DNA of 64,000 bases from Sphaerisporangium rubeum (GCF_014207705.1 NZ_JACHIU010000001.1:3464501-3528500), one strand, 5' to 3'; positions 1 to 8,430 are shown, counted from the stretch's first letter. Notes: generated by a model from the sequence alone, not told the origin. Program-made: numbers and translations.

Positions 1-1
1 C

Positions 2-532
2 GCACGGGTAGGCGACCGCACCTTGATCGGCCACGTGGCCTCCGCCGTCCCCCACGCGGCCCACCTGGTGGTGGTCGGCCCTCCGCGACCCGCCTCCGGG
101 CTCGGTCCCGGCAGGGCTGTGTTCGTCCAGGAGAGCCCGCCAGGGGGTGGCCCGGTACCCGCCTTGCGTGCCGGGCTCGCGGCCGTCACGGCGCCTTGGG
201 TGGCTTTGCTCGCCGCCGATCTGCCCTTCCTGCGGCCAGAGCACGTCGCCGGTCTGCTGTCGGCGGCCGGGGAGGCCGCCGGAGCCGTCCTCGTGGACGA
301 CGAGGGCCGGGAGCAGTGGCTGACCGGGGTCTGGCGCACCGGCACGCTCAGGGAGTCCCTGCGCGCGTACGAGGGCCGTTCCCTGCGCGGACTGCTGTCT
401 CCTCTCCACCCGGTGTGTCTCACCCTGCCGGTCGGCGACTCGGCCCTTCCGCCGTGGTTCGATTGCGACACCCCCTCCGACCTGGCCGCCGCACGACGAC
501 ACCATGGAGGACCCGATGAACGTGCTGGCTGA
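2..532 (+). CDS. mobA: MobA-like molybdenum cofactor guanylyltransferase, 5' end cut by window
   Basis: This is the C-terminal part of a nucleotidyltransferase of the MobA/GT-A fold, which in this family moves GMP onto molybdopterin in the cytoplasm. The frame is already open at base 2, and the residues before the first possible start (ARVGDRTLIGHV) read as family sequence, so the true start lies outside the window. Visible are the substrate loop GGGPVPALRAGL, the metal-binding AADLPFL motif and a late FDCDTPSDL segment like the usual C-terminal nucleotide-sugar transferase ending. The N-terminal GGxSxRMG-type loop is missing because of the window edge. The stop overlaps the next gene by 17 bases, so the two are probably co-translated. 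A related NTP transferase with another acceptor cannot be excluded. Confidence 0.75.
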   Translation, partial: ARVGDRTLIGHVASAVPHAAHLVVVGPPRPASGLGPGRAVFVQESPPGGGPVPALRAGLAAVTAPWVALLAADLPFLRPEHVAGLLSAAGEAAGAVLVDDEGREQWLTGVWRTGTLRESLRAYEGRSLRGLLSPLHPVCLTLPVGDSALPPWFDCDTPSDLAAARRHHGGPDERAG

Positions 533-773
533 GTGGACCGCCCTCGTCTGCAAGGAACTAGGCATCGACCAGGACAAAGTAGACCGCGACGCCGTCCTCG
601 ACCTCACCCGCGACGTGGCCCACGGCGTCACCCGCCCCGCCGCCCCCCTGACCGCCTACCTGCTCGGCCTGGCCCAAGGCTCAGGCACCGCCCCACCCGA
701 CGCCACCGACCGCCTCACCACCTTGGCCCGCAACTGGGCCGAGGCCACCGCGGAAACCCTCGGCGACCATTGA
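516..773 (+). CDS. DUF6457 small protein
   Basis: An 85-residue acidic helical protein that resembles the DUF6457 family, which in actinobacteria commonly follows mobA-like genes; its biochemical role is unknown. I chose ATG 516 over the in-frame ATG at 504 because GGAGG at 506-510 lies five bases before 516 and the family normally begins MN-L-x-x-W. The body shows the WTALVCKELGID opening, a central DLTRDVAHGVTRPAAPLTAYL segment and a C-terminal helix. The start lies inside the end of the mobA-like gene, so translational coupling is likely. Codon use is strongly C-ending toward the 3' end. It is probably a partner or stabiliser of the upstream enzyme, which is inferred only from position. 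Confidence 0.7.
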   Translation: MNVLAEWTALVCKELGIDQDKVDRDAVLDLTRDVAHGVTRPAAPLTAYLLGLAQGSGTAPPDATDRLTTLARNWAEATAETLGDH

Positions 774-865
774 CGCGCCTGAGCGTGTCCAGATGTGGAC
801 ACGGCGGCGGGGGGACAGCGCGGGGGGTGGAGGAGGCGGAGAAGGTGGACTGAGTCCGGGAATGG

Positions 866-906
866 GCGACGCCGGGTGGTTACGGGGGCAAACCACCCGG
901 CGTCGC
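866..906 (+). terminator. Perfect 16-bp stem-loop, likely bidirectional terminator
   Basis: Bases 866-881 pair perfectly with 891-906 around a nine-base loop. It lies between the plus-strand DUF6457 gene and the minus-strand DUF3099 gene, which converge here. There is no long T tract, which is usual for actinobacterial terminators. Confidence 0.6.
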
Positions 907-972
907 TTCATCGGCGTTCCGACGGGGGCCCGGAACGCCGGCAGGAGCGCTCCGACGGGGGACCAGAGCGCT
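866..972 (+). other. Three tandem hairpins with a shared ACGGGGG loop
   Basis: Three consecutive stem-loops have stems 866-881/891-906 (16 bp), 912-921/931-940 (10 bp) and 946-952/966-972 (7 bp). The unpaired part of each holds the same string: ACGGGGGCA, ACGGGGGCC and ACGGGGGAC, while the stems differ in sequence. That pattern (loop conserved, stem varied) is more than a single terminator needs. Whether it is a stable RNA, a protein-binding RNA or just a reinforced terminator is not shown by the sequence. Confidence 0.4.
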
Positions 973-991
973 TGATTAAAGCGTACACCTA

Positions 992-1005
992 CAACCCATG
1001 GGTTG
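992..1005. promoter_or_regulatory. 14-bp perfect palindrome
   Basis: CAACCCATGGGTTG is a perfect palindrome lying just beyond the stop of the DUF3099 gene. It could be a protein site or part of the termination region; nothing else decides. Confidence 0.2.
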
Positions 1006-1018
1006 CGTCAAGAGTTAG

Positions 1019-1333
1019 TCACGACCCGATCTCGCGTCGGTGGCGTGGTATCTCGTTTTGGTTAGGTTTTTCGGCGTCGTCGAAGACCGAGTTCACGGCG
1101 CGGTTCGGCTGGTTGGCGCCGAGCACCGCGAAGTAGGGGAGGAAGATCGCCCCGGCCACGAACAGCAGGCGGATGGGCCACGGGACGGTCAGCACGACGG
1201 CCAGCACGAGGCATACCGTTCGGATACCCATCTGGATGAAATAGATCTTTTCGCGCCGGCCGATGTCGGCCGTCAGCGACGGCTGTGCGTCGGTGACCTG
1301 ATGTACGACCCTGCGGTCGCGCCTGACCTTCAC
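1019..1333 (-). CDS. DUF3099 membrane protein
   Basis: A short protein of about 104 residues with the DUF3099 signature VTDAQPSL followed by R-REKIYFIQMGIRT and two adjacent hydrophobic segments (about residues 32-50 and 52-72), ending in a hydrophilic tail. It is expected in the cytoplasmic membrane; no function is known for the family. GTG at 1333 is preferred because a TACCGT -10-like box ends seven bases upstream and there is no Shine-Dalgarno sequence, which fits a leaderless mRNA. The upstream GTG at 1342 would add three residues and falls within that promoter. It is transcribed away from dodecin and faces the hairpin cluster at 866-972. Confidence 0.75.
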   Translation of the reverse strand: MKVRRDRRVVHQVTDAQPSLTADIGRREKIYFIQMGIRTVCLVLAVVLTVPWPIRLLFVAGAIFLPYFAVLGANQPNRAVNSVFDDAEKPNQNEIPRHRREIGS

Positions 1334-1433
1334 ACCACCCACGGTAGCCCGGCGGCGGACCGGGGTGGCAGGCGGTCCCGCGGGCAGGGGGTCATACGAT
1401 CAAGTGAGGGCCAGCCGTGTGAGGAGACACAGG

Positions 1434-1646
1434 ATGACGGATCGTACGTACCGAGTGACCGAGATCGTCGGCACGTCCGCCGAAAGCGTGGACCAGGCGA
1501 TCAGGAACGGCGTCCGCCGCGCCGCCGAGACCCTGCGCCACCTCGACTGGTTCGAGGTCACCGAGGTGCGCGGCCACATCCAGGACGGCGAGATCGGCCA
1601 CTTCCAGGTCGGCATGAAGGTCGGCTTCCGCCTGGAGGACTCCTGA
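1434..1646 (+). CDS. Dodecin family flavin-binding protein
   Basis: A 70-residue dodecin. Members form hollow dodecamers that bind riboflavin, FMN or coenzyme A and act as flavin stores or buffers in the cytoplasm. The whole length fits the family: RVTEIVGTS at the start, the helix SVDQAIRNGVRRAAETLRHL, then DWFEVTEVRGHI with the flavin-stacking Trp, and GHFQVGMKVGFRLE as the last strand. ATG 1434 is preceded by a GAGGAG Shine-Dalgarno sequence at 1421-1426. It is a single-gene unit closed by the hairpin at 1665-1690. Confidence 0.93.
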   Translation: MTDRTYRVTEIVGTSAESVDQAIRNGVRRAAETLRHLDWFEVTEVRGHIQDGEIGHFQVGMKVGFRLEDS

Positions 1647-1664
1647 AGCGGACGTGACCGGCGC

Positions 1665-1690
1665 GACCGGGCCGTGCGGACGGCCCGGTC
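1665..1690 (+). terminator. Terminator hairpin after dodecin
   Basis: An 11-bp perfect stem (1665-1675 with 1680-1690) and a GCGG tetraloop follow the dodecin stop by 18 bases. It also stands before the 3' end of the convergent tldE gene, so it may serve both strands. Confidence 0.7.
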
Positions 1691-1780
1691 CTCGGGTGCT
1701 CATGCCTGTGGTCCCGGAAGGACGCGCGGCGCCGGACCAACGCACCGGGTCCGCGTGGACGGCCGGCCCGGCGGCGCGCG

Positions 1781-3148
1781 TCAGTTGGCTTGGCTGACGG
1801 TTGACATGTTGAAGTCGGGGATCCGGATGGCGGGCATGATGGCGCGGGTGAAGTAGTCGTTCCACTCGCGGGGGAGGGTCTGCTGTTCGGCGCCGATCTC
1901 GGTCATGCGGCCGAGCAGGTCCACGGGGCTTTCGTTGAAGCGGAAGTTGTTGACCTCGCCGACGATCTCGCCGTGCTCGACGAGGTACACGCCGTCGCGG
2001 GTCAGGCCGGTGAGGAGCAGGGACTGCGGGTCGACCTCGCGGATGTACCACAGGCAGGTGAGCAGCAGGCCGCGCTCGGTGGCGGCCACCATCTCCTCAA
2101 GGGTGCGGCCGCCACCGGGGCCCGACATGATCAGGTTGTCGATCTGCGGGGTGGCCGGCAGGCCGGTGAGCTCGGCGGAGTGGCGGGTCTGGATGAGGGA
2201 CGTGAGCGTGCCGTCCCTGATCCAGTCGGTGGACGTCAGCGGCAGGCCGTTGTCGAACACCGACTGCTCGCGCGCGCTCGCGTGCGCCACCACGAACGGC
2301 GCGCATTCGACGCCGGATGCGGCGGGGTCGCTGTACAGCCGGACCGGGGTGGACGTGAGCGACTCCCCGACGCGGGTGCCGCCGCCTTCCCTGGAGAACA
2401 CCGTGCGGCCGTCGGCGGCGTCGCGGGCCCCCGCCGACCAGTACAGATAGATCATCAGGTCGGCCACCGACGACGGCGGGATGACCGTCTCGTAGCGTCC
2501 CGGCGGCAGGTCCACGCGCCGCTTGGCCCAGTCGAGGCGGCGGGCCAGCGTGGCGTTCAGCGCGGTGAGGTCCACGTCGGTGAAGTCGCGGGTCGCCACC
2601 CCGGCCCATGCGGAACGGGACATGTCAGGCGACTTGGCGTTCAGCTCGAACCGGCCCGTCGGCTGGTCGTGCCGCACCCGCAGGCCGGTCGACGACCCGG
2701 TGAACGTCGTGGTGAGCAGGTGCTCGGCGAACCCGTACATCTTGCGTCCGGCACTCTCGGCCTCGGCGAACACCTCGCCGAGCGCCGGCGCGAAGGACCG
2801 GAACACCCCGATGGACGTCGGCTCGGCCGGCCGGTCCCAGTCGGAGGACCGGCTTCCCGGCACCAGAGCGCGCGCGTCCTCCGACGGCGGCGCCTCGTGC
2901 GAGGCGAGGTCGGCGGCCGTCACGATGTCGGCGAGCTGGTCGGGACGCACCGCCGACCGGGACACCACTCCGACACCCTGACCGGTCACCGAGATCACCG
3001 TGAGCCGGGACGAACGGCTCACGCCGTTGGTGGTCAGCGTGTTGCCGGCGAAGCGGAGGTTCGCGGTGGACCCCTCGTCGACGATGACGACGCAGTCATC
3101 GGCCTTGCTGAGCTCCAGAGCCCGCTCGACGGTCTCCTGAGGCGTCAC
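1781..3148 (-). CDS. tldE: TldE/PmbA-like subunit of the TldD/TldE protease
   Basis: A 455-residue member of the TldD/PmbA family. In Escherichia coli TldD and TldE form a heterodimer that degrades unfolded peptides and matures modified peptides; TldE is the subunit without the metal site. Seen here are the N-terminal VERALELSKADDCVVIV and FAGNTLTTNG segments, the central PPGRYETVIPPSSVADLM region and the family ending around MSGPGGGRTLEEM, LLLTCLWYIREVDP and LTRDGVYLVEHGEIV. No HExxxH motif is present, as expected for TldE. The start GTG overlaps the tldD stop by four bases (GTGA), so the pair forms an operon with tldD first. Confidence 0.9.
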   Translation of the reverse strand: MTPQETVERALELSKADDCVVIVDEGSTANLRFAGNTLTTNGVSRSSRLTVISVTGQGVGVVSRSAVRPDQLADIVTAADLASHEAPPSEDARALVPGSRSSDWDRPAEPTSIGVFRSFAPALGEVFAEAESAGRKMYGFAEHLLTTTFTGSSTGLRVRHDQPTGRFELNAKSPDMSRSAWAGVATRDFTDVDLTALNATLARRLDWAKRRVDLPPGRYETVIPPSSVADLMIYLYWSAGARDAADGRTVFSREGGGTRVGESLTSTPVRLYSDPAASGVECAPFVVAHASAREQSVFDNGLPLTSTDWIRDGTLTSLIQTRHSAELTGLPATPQIDNLIMSGPGGGRTLEEMVAATERGLLLTCLWYIREVDPQSLLLTGLTRDGVYLVEHGEIVGEVNNFRFNESPVDLLGRMTEIGAEQQTLPREWNDYFTRAIMPAIRIPDFNMSTVSQAN

Positions 3149-4644
3149 TTTCCACCCTCCTGAACGGTGTTGAGCACCTTGACCCCCCGGAACAGCGCCG
3201 TCGGGCTGCCGTGGCTGACCGGAGCGATCTGCCCCGGTTGTCCCTTGCCGCAGTTGAAAGCCCCGCCGAGGTAGTACGTCTGCGGACCGCCGACGGCCTC
3301 CAGCGACCGCCAGAAGTCCGTGGTGGTCGCCTGGTAGGCGACGTCCCGCAGCTGACCGGTGAGCCGGCCGTTCTCGATGAGGTAGAACCGCTGCGCGGTG
3401 AACTGGAAGTTGTACCGCTGCATGTCGATGGACCAGCTCTTGTCACCCATGACGTACAGCCCGCGCTCCACCCCGCCGATCAGCTCGTCGGTGCTCGGGC
3501 CGTCGAGCGCCGGCACCAGCGAGACGTTGGCCATGCGCTGCAGCGGCATGTGGCCGGGGGAGTCGGCGAAGGCGCACCCGTTGGACGGGCCGAGCCCCTT
3601 CAGCAGCGCCATGCGCCGGTCGAGCTGGTAGCCCACCAGCCGCCCCTCGCGCACGATGTCGAACTGCCGGGTCGCCACCCCCTCGTCGTCGTAGCCGATG
3701 GACGCGAGGCCGTGCTCGGCGGTGCGGTCACCGGTGACGTTCATGACGGGTGAGCCGTACTCCAGCACCCCGAGCTTGTCGAACGTCGCGAAGCTGGTGC
3801 CGGCGTACGCCGCCTCGTAGCCGAGCGCGCGGTCCAGCTCGGTGGCGTGCCCGATGGACTCGTGGATGGTGAGCCACAGGTTGGAGGGATGGATCACCAG
3901 GTCGTACGTGCCGGGAACCACCGACGGCGCCTTGAGCTTCTCCTCCAGCAGCTCCGGCAGCACCGCCACCTCGGACACGAAGTCCCAGCCGGTGCCGGTG
4001 AGGTACTCGTAGCCGCGTCCCGCCGGCGGGGCCAGCGTGCGCATGTCGTCGAAACGGCCGCCGGCCGCGCGCATGGCCGTCAGCACCGGGTGGACGCGCA
4101 CGCGCTGCTGGGTGGCCTCGGTGCCGGCGGTGTCGGCGTAGTACTTCTGCTCCTTGACCTGCATCAGGGACGCCGACACGTGGTCGACCCGCGGGTCCTT
4201 GAGCAGCCCCGCCGACCAGTCGCCGAGCAGGTCGGTCTTCTCTCTGAGCGGCACGTCGAAGGGGTCGATCTCGTAGGTGGACACCCACGTGACGCCGGCG
4301 TGCACGGGCTCGGGGGCCAGCTCCACCGGCTCACGGTTGATCGGCGCGGCGACCTTGGCCACCTCGATCGCCTCTTCGGCCACGGCGGCGGCGGCCTGAG
4401 GGGTCAGCTCGATGCCGGCGGCGAAGCCCCACGTGCCGTCCCGGATGACGCGCACGGCGTACCCGAGGTCGTCGGCGTCCATGGACCCTTCGAGGCGCGC
4501 GTCGAACAGGCTCAGTGTCTCGCCGCGCACCCGTTCCAGCCGGAAGTCGGCGTGCTCGGCGCCGAGCTCCTGTGCTCGACGCAGCGCGGCGTCGGCGAGT
4601 TCCCGCAGCGGCAGGGCGAGGAAGTCCGGATCGATCTGGCGCAT
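3145..4644 (-). CDS. tldD: TldD metalloprotease, catalytic subunit
   Basis: A 499-residue TldD protein, the zinc-binding partner of TldE in the cytoplasm. The active-site motif HESIGHATELD is present (His261, Glu262 and His266 counted from ATG 4644), and the family-typical start IDPDFLALPLRELAD and GVERGLYVMGDKSWSID region are complete. ATG 4644 is favoured because AGG at 4653-4655 lies about nine bases upstream; an in-frame GTG at 4650 would add two residues. It is the promoter-proximal gene of the tldD-tldE operon and diverges from fabG, with about 76 bases between them for both promoters. Confidence 0.92.
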   Translation of the reverse strand: MRQIDPDFLALPLRELADAALRRAQELGAEHADFRLERVRGETLSLFDARLEGSMDADDLGYAVRVIRDGTWGFAAGIELTPQAAAAVAEEAIEVAKVAAPINREPVELAPEPVHAGVTWVSTYEIDPFDVPLREKTDLLGDWSAGLLKDPRVDHVSASLMQVKEQKYYADTAGTEATQQRVRVHPVLTAMRAAGGRFDDMRTLAPPAGRGYEYLTGTGWDFVSEVAVLPELLEEKLKAPSVVPGTYDLVIHPSNLWLTIHESIGHATELDRALGYEAAYAGTSFATFDKLGVLEYGSPVMNVTGDRTAEHGLASIGYDDEGVATRQFDIVREGRLVGYQLDRRMALLKGLGPSNGCAFADSPGHMPLQRMANVSLVPALDGPSTDELIGGVERGLYVMGDKSWSIDMQRYNFQFTAQRFYLIENGRLTGQLRDVAYQATTTDFWRSLEAVGGPQTYYLGGAFNCGKGQPGQIAPVSHGSPTALFRGVKVLNTVQEGGK

Positions 4645-4707
4645 GTCCACGATCCTAGCCCTGTGATCTTGTACGGCGCGGATAAGGGTTTACCTGCGAG
4701 TAGGCGA

Positions 4708-4713
4708 TAGCGT
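4708..4713 (+). promoter_or_regulatory. -10 box of a leaderless fabG promoter
   Basis: TAGCGT ends seven bases before the fabG ATG and no Shine-Dalgarno sequence precedes that ATG, so transcription probably starts at or next to the start codon. No convincing -35 box was seen. Confidence 0.45.
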
Positions 4714-4720
4714 CGGTGTC

Positions 4721-5425
4721 ATGCCTCGATCAGTACTCGTAACCGGCGGCAACCGCGGCATCGGCCTCTCGATCGCGCGCGAGCTGGCCGCGGCCGGCGA
4801 CGCCGTGGCCGTCACCTACCGCTCGGGGGAGCCCCCCGAGGGCCTGTTCGGCGTGAAGTGCGACGTCACGAGCGCCGAGGACGTCGACCTCGCCTTCGCC
4901 AAGGCCGAGGCCGAGCACGGCCCCGTCGAGGTCGTGATCGCCAACGCCGGCGTCACGAGGGACACCCTGCTGCCCCTCATGAAGGAAGAGGCGTTCACCG
5001 ACGTCATCGACACCAACCTCACCGGCGCCTACCGTGTGGCCAAGCGCGCCTGCCGCGGCATGCTGCGCATGCGTCGCGGCCGCATCGTCTTCATCTCCTC
5101 GGTGGTCGCGCTGTCGGGTCAGGCGGGGCAGAGCAACTACGCCGCGTCCAAGGCCGGCATGATCGGTTTCGCCCGGTCCCTGGCCCGCGAGCTCGGCTCG
5201 CGCGGCATCACGGTGAACGTCGTCACCCCCGGCTTCGTCGAGACGGACATGACGGCGGCGCTCGAACCCGAGCAGCAGCAGGCGATACTCAAGAACGTCC
5301 CGCTCGGCCGGGCCGCCACGGCGGCCGAGGTCGCGCGGGTGGTGAAGTTCCTGGCGAGCGACGACGCCGCGTACGTCACCGGGGCGGTCGTCCCGGTCGA
5401 CGGCGGCCTTGGGATGGGGCACTGA
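4721..5425 (+). CDS. fabG: 3-oxoacyl-ACP reductase FabG
   Basis: A 234-residue short-chain dehydrogenase that reduces 3-oxoacyl-ACP with NADPH in type II fatty-acid synthesis. It has the dinucleotide motif TGGNRGIG (residues 8-15), the NAGV strand, and the catalytic Ser127, Tyr140 and Lys144 in ISSVVALSG and SNYAASK. The C-terminal end VTGAVVPVDGGLGMGH is typical of the MabA/FabG branch. The next gene, an InhA-type enoyl reductase, starts two bases after the stop, which is the mabA-inhA arrangement of mycolate-containing and related actinobacteria. The start appears leaderless (-10 box at 4708-4713). Confidence 0.95.
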   Translation: MPRSVLVTGGNRGIGLSIARELAAAGDAVAVTYRSGEPPEGLFGVKCDVTSAEDVDLAFAKAEAEHGPVEVVIANAGVTRDTLLPLMKEEAFTDVIDTNLTGAYRVAKRACRGMLRMRRGRIVFISSVVALSGQAGQSNYAASKAGMIGFARSLARELGSRGITVNVVTPGFVETDMTAALEPEQQQAILKNVPLGRAATAAEVARVVKFLASDDAAYVTGAVVPVDGGLGMGH

Positions 5426-5427
5426 CG

Positions 5428-6192
5428 ATGGGGATCCTGGACGGCAAGCGCATTCTGGTCAGCGGCGTGCTGACCGACGCCTCGATCGCGTTCTCGGTGG
5501 CCAAGCTGGCCCAGGAGGAAGGCGCCAAGGTCGTGCTGACCGGCTTCGGCCGGCTCAGCCTGGTGGAGCGCATCGCGCAGCGCCTGCCCGAGCCGCCGCC
5601 GGTGGTCGAGCTCGACGTGCAGAACACCGAGCATCTCGACACCCTCGCCGATCGGGTCGGCGAGCACATCGACGGGCTCGACGGCGTGCTCCACTCCATC
5701 GGCTTCGCGCCGCAGACCGCGCTCGGCGGCAACTTCCTCAACACCACCTGGGAGGACGTGTCCACCGCCGTCCACGTGTCCACCTTCTCCTTCAAGTCGC
5801 TGGCGGTGGCGTGCCTGCCGCTGATGAAGGAAGGCGGCGCGGTCGTCGGCCTCGACTTCGACGCCACCAAGGCGTGGCCGGTGTACGACTGGATGGGTGT
5901 GGCCAAGGCCGGCCTGGAGTCCTGCTCGCGCTACCTGGCCCGTGACCTCGCCAAGCACGGCATCAGGGTCAACCTCGTGGCCGCGGGCCCGCTGCGCACC
6001 ATGGCGGCGCGCAGCATCCCCGGTTTCGCCGAGTTCGAGGACACCTGGCCCGCGCGTGCCCCCCTCGGCTGGGACCTCGCCGACACCCTCCCGACCGCCA
6101 AGGCCTGCGTGGCCCTGATGTCCGACTGGTTCCCCGCCACCACCGGCGAGATCGTGCACGTCGACGGCGGCGTGCACGCCATGGGGGGCTGA
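5428..6192 (+). CDS. fabI: Enoyl-ACP reductase, InhA/FabI type
   Basis: A 254-residue NADH-dependent enoyl-ACP reductase that carries out the last reduction of each fatty-acid elongation cycle. The opening MGILDGKRILVSGVLTDASI is InhA-like, with Ser90 in LHSIGFAPQ at the position of the InhA cofactor-binding serine. The catalytic Tyr153 and Lys160 lie in PVYDWMGVAK, and the ending EIVHVDGGVHAMGG is typical. It is co-transcribed with fabG (two-base gap). The minus-strand gene that follows converges on it with nine bases between the stops and no obvious hairpin. Confidence 0.95.
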   Translation: MGILDGKRILVSGVLTDASIAFSVAKLAQEEGAKVVLTGFGRLSLVERIAQRLPEPPPVVELDVQNTEHLDTLADRVGEHIDGLDGVLHSIGFAPQTALGGNFLNTTWEDVSTAVHVSTFSFKSLAVACLPLMKEGGAVVGLDFDATKAWPVYDWMGVAKAGLESCSRYLARDLAKHGIRVNLVAAGPLRTMAARSIPGFAEFEDTWPARAPLGWDLADTLPTAKACVALMSDWFPATTGEIVHVDGGVHAMGG

Positions 6193-6201
6193 CACCGCGG
6201 G

Positions 6202-7182
6202 TCACGCCAGGCGGTGCCGTCCGTTGTCCGTGCGGTGCAGCCCCTGCAGCGGCATGGTCGTCGCCGGGTCGCCGCCGCGGCGTGCCTGGCGCGTATGGAC
6301 GATGCGGGCCGCGAGGATCGCCGAGGCGAGCAGGATCGCGGTGAGCACGGTGCCCACGAGGTCGTCGGACCTGGTGGGCACCACCTTTCCGACGGCGAGC
6401 GGGTCGCTGAGCTTCGGCAGGGGCTGGCCGGGCCACAGCGGCGCGAGCGGCGGCGTCTCGATGTCGGCGGCGCGCGGCGGTTCCTGCGTGGCGTCACGCG
6501 CCACGAGGCCGCCGTCGCCGTCCGCGGCACCGCTCTGGCCGGCACCCCCTTCCGGCGATCCGGGGGAGCCCGGGGCCGCGGTGGCCGGCGGGGACGTGGT
6601 CTGCGTGGCGGTCGGCGCGGCGCTCGGTGTGGCGCGGCGGCTCGCCGTGGGGGCTGGCGTGGAACGGTCCCGGGCGGGAGGCGGAGAAGGGGCGGACGTC
6701 CGCACGTTCTCGTCGCAGCCGACCACCGGCAGGCAGTCGCCGATCGGCAGCCCCAGCAGGTCGTCGTCCCGCGGGGAAGCCTCCGGGGCGGCTTCGCCGT
6801 CGTCGTCGGGACGCGAGCGGCCGCTCGGCGTGTCGGAGGGCCTGCCGCGGTTCTCCGGTGTGGAAGTGCTCCGGCCCCTCGGCTCGGGAGAGGTGGACGG
6901 CGGGTCGCCGAGCAGGTTCTTGGCGGCGTCGCCGACGTCGTCGAGCACGCGGTCGGTCTGGCGCGCGAGGTCGTCCAGCGCGTCCCCGACGGGGTCGCGC
7001 CGCGCGCCGGGAGCGCTCGCGGGCTCGGTCACGTCGTCGCAGCGTCCCCCGCGCGTCGCGGACGGCTCACAGCCCGCGATCCGTGGCGCCGAGGCGAAGG
7101 CGGGTGCCGTGACCGGCAGCACCACCCCGCTGAGGGCCAGCGTCAGCGCTCCCGCCGAAAGGGCGGTCGTGCCCTTGCGCAT
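6202..7182 (-). CDS. Secreted proline/serine-rich protein with C-terminal membrane anchor
   Basis: A 326-residue protein I cannot place in a family. ATG 7182 is set by GGAGGGG six bases upstream and by the signal peptide that follows: basic MRKG, a hydrophobic core and an Ala-x-Ala-like cleavage near residue 30 (PAFASAP). The middle is a long linker rich in Pro, Ser, Thr, Arg and Asp, with a small Cys pair (GLPIGDCLPVVGCDEN) and another Cys pair near the mature N-terminus. A single hydrophobic helix (TVLTAILLASAILAARIV) followed by Arg-rich residues sits near the C-terminus. It is therefore probably anchored in the membrane with the disordered part outside. It has no operon partner. Confidence 0.65.
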   Translation of the reverse strand: MRKGTTALSAGALTLALSGVVLPVTAPAFASAPRIAGCEPSATRGGRCDDVTEPASAPGARRDPVGDALDDLARQTDRVLDDVGDAAKNLLGDPPSTSPEPRGRSTSTPENRGRPSDTPSGRSRPDDDGEAAPEASPRDDDLLGLPIGDCLPVVGCDENVRTSAPSPPPARDRSTPAPTASRRATPSAAPTATQTTSPPATAAPGSPGSPEGGAGQSGAADGDGGLVARDATQEPPRAADIETPPLAPLWPGQPLPKLSDPLAVGKVVPTRSDDLVGTVLTAILLASAILAARIVHTRQARRGGDPATTMPLQGLHRTDNGRHRLA

Positions 7183-7482
7183 CGTTCCCCTCCATCGTCT
7201 CCACGTCTCCCGGAAGGCGCGGGCTCCCCTCACGAGCCTCCCATAACAATCGTGTGGCACAGCGCCGGTCATTCTCCGAAAAAGAGCGATTCGGTACCGA
7301 CTAGTGATACGCGAGTGAGTTTCCTGTTTGCTTCCGCCTGGCATTCGCGGCGTTCAACCCGCGCAATATTGCGAGGACTCCCACCAGCACCGGCCCCGGC
7401 GCACGCACCCGGCCGTGAATGCCCGCGCGACCGGTAACGACGCTTTCCGGTTTACCGGCGCAACCTTTCCCGGCCGGCCGGA
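7183..7482. other. Intergenic region between two minus-strand genes
   Basis: About 300 bases without a credible gene. The 7183-7200 part carries the ribosome site of the secreted protein gene. The 7245-7380 stretch is less GC-rich than its surroundings and is the likely promoter region of that gene, but I could not fix a -35/-10 pair. Confidence 0.4.
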
Positions 7483-8430
7483 TCAATCGGTGGCCGAGAC
7501 GTCGTCGAGCGCCTCACGTATCTCCATCGGCAAGGTCAGCTCCTCGGACTGCAGCACGCCTTTGAGCTGCGCGTGCGTGCGGGCCCCCACGATGGCCGAG
7601 GCCACGCCGGGCTGGTCGCGCACCCACGACAGCGCCACCGCAAGCGGCGACACCGCGAGCCCCTCGGCGGCCGTGGTGACCGACTCCACCACCCGGCGGC
7701 TGCGCTCGTCGAGATAGGGCCGCACGAAGTCGGCGAAGTGCGGGGTGGCGGCACGCGAGTCGGCCGGGATGCCGGTGCGGTACTTGCCGGTCAGCACGCC
7801 GCGGCCGAGCGGCGACCCCGCGAGCACACCGGCCCCCACATGCTCGGCCGCCGCGAGCACCTCACGCTCGGCGTCCCGTTCCAGCAGCGAGTACTCCACC
7901 TGGGCCGACACGATGGGGGCCCGGCCCGGCGCCGCGCGCTGCCACACCCCGGCCGCGGCCAGTTGCCAGGCGGCGTAGTTGCACACCCCGGCGTACACGG
8001 TGCGTCCCGAGGACACGGCGGTGTCCACCGCGGCGAGCGTCTCCTCAAGCGGCACCTCGCAGTCGAACGCGTGCAACTGCCACAGGTCGACCTCGTCGAC
8101 GCCGAGACGGCCGAGTGACGCGTCGAGCGCCGCGATGAGACCCCGGCGCGAGGCGTCGCGCGACCGCGGCCCCTGCGGGGTGAGCACGGCCTTGGTGGCG
8201 ATGACGATCTGCGAGCGCGGCACCGAGTCGCGCAGCAGGCGGCCGAGCAGCCGCTCGGCGTCCCCGCCGGTGTACACGTCGGCGGTGTCGACGAGCGTGC
8301 CCCCGGCGTCGGCGAACGCGGCGAGCTGCGCGGCGGCCTCCTCGGCGGAGGTGTCGCGCCCCCACGTCATGGTGCCGAGCCCCAGCCGGGACACCGACAG
8401 ACCACTCCGGCCGACGAATCGCTGATCCAT
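7483..8430 (-). CDS. Aldo/keto reductase
   Basis: A 315-residue NADPH-dependent aldo/keto reductase of the YajO/Tas-like group. The full catalytic tetrad is visible: Asp48 and Tyr53 (VDTADVYTGG), Lys80 (IVIATK) and His120 (DLWQLH). The Rossmann-like cofactor end ALSWVRDQPGVASAIVGART is intact. ATG 8430 is chosen because the family begins at MDQRFVGRSGLSVSRLGLG; residues upstream of it do not fit. The substrate cannot be read from sequence. It diverges from uppP, with about 180 bases between the starts. Confidence 0.9.
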   Translation of the reverse strand: MDQRFVGRSGLSVSRLGLGTMTWGRDTSAEEAAAQLAAFADAGGTLVDTADVYTGGDAERLLGRLLRDSVPRSQIVIATKAVLTPQGPRSRDASRRGLIAALDASLGRLGVDEVDLWQLHAFDCEVPLEETLAAVDTAVSSGRTVYAGVCNYAAWQLAAAGVWQRAAPGRAPIVSAQVEYSLLERDAEREVLAAAEHVGAGVLAGSPLGRGVLTGKYRTGIPADSRAATPHFADFVRPYLDERSRRVVESVTTAAEGLAVSPLAVALSWVRDQPGVASAIVGARTHAQLKGVLQSEELTLPMEIREALDDVSATD

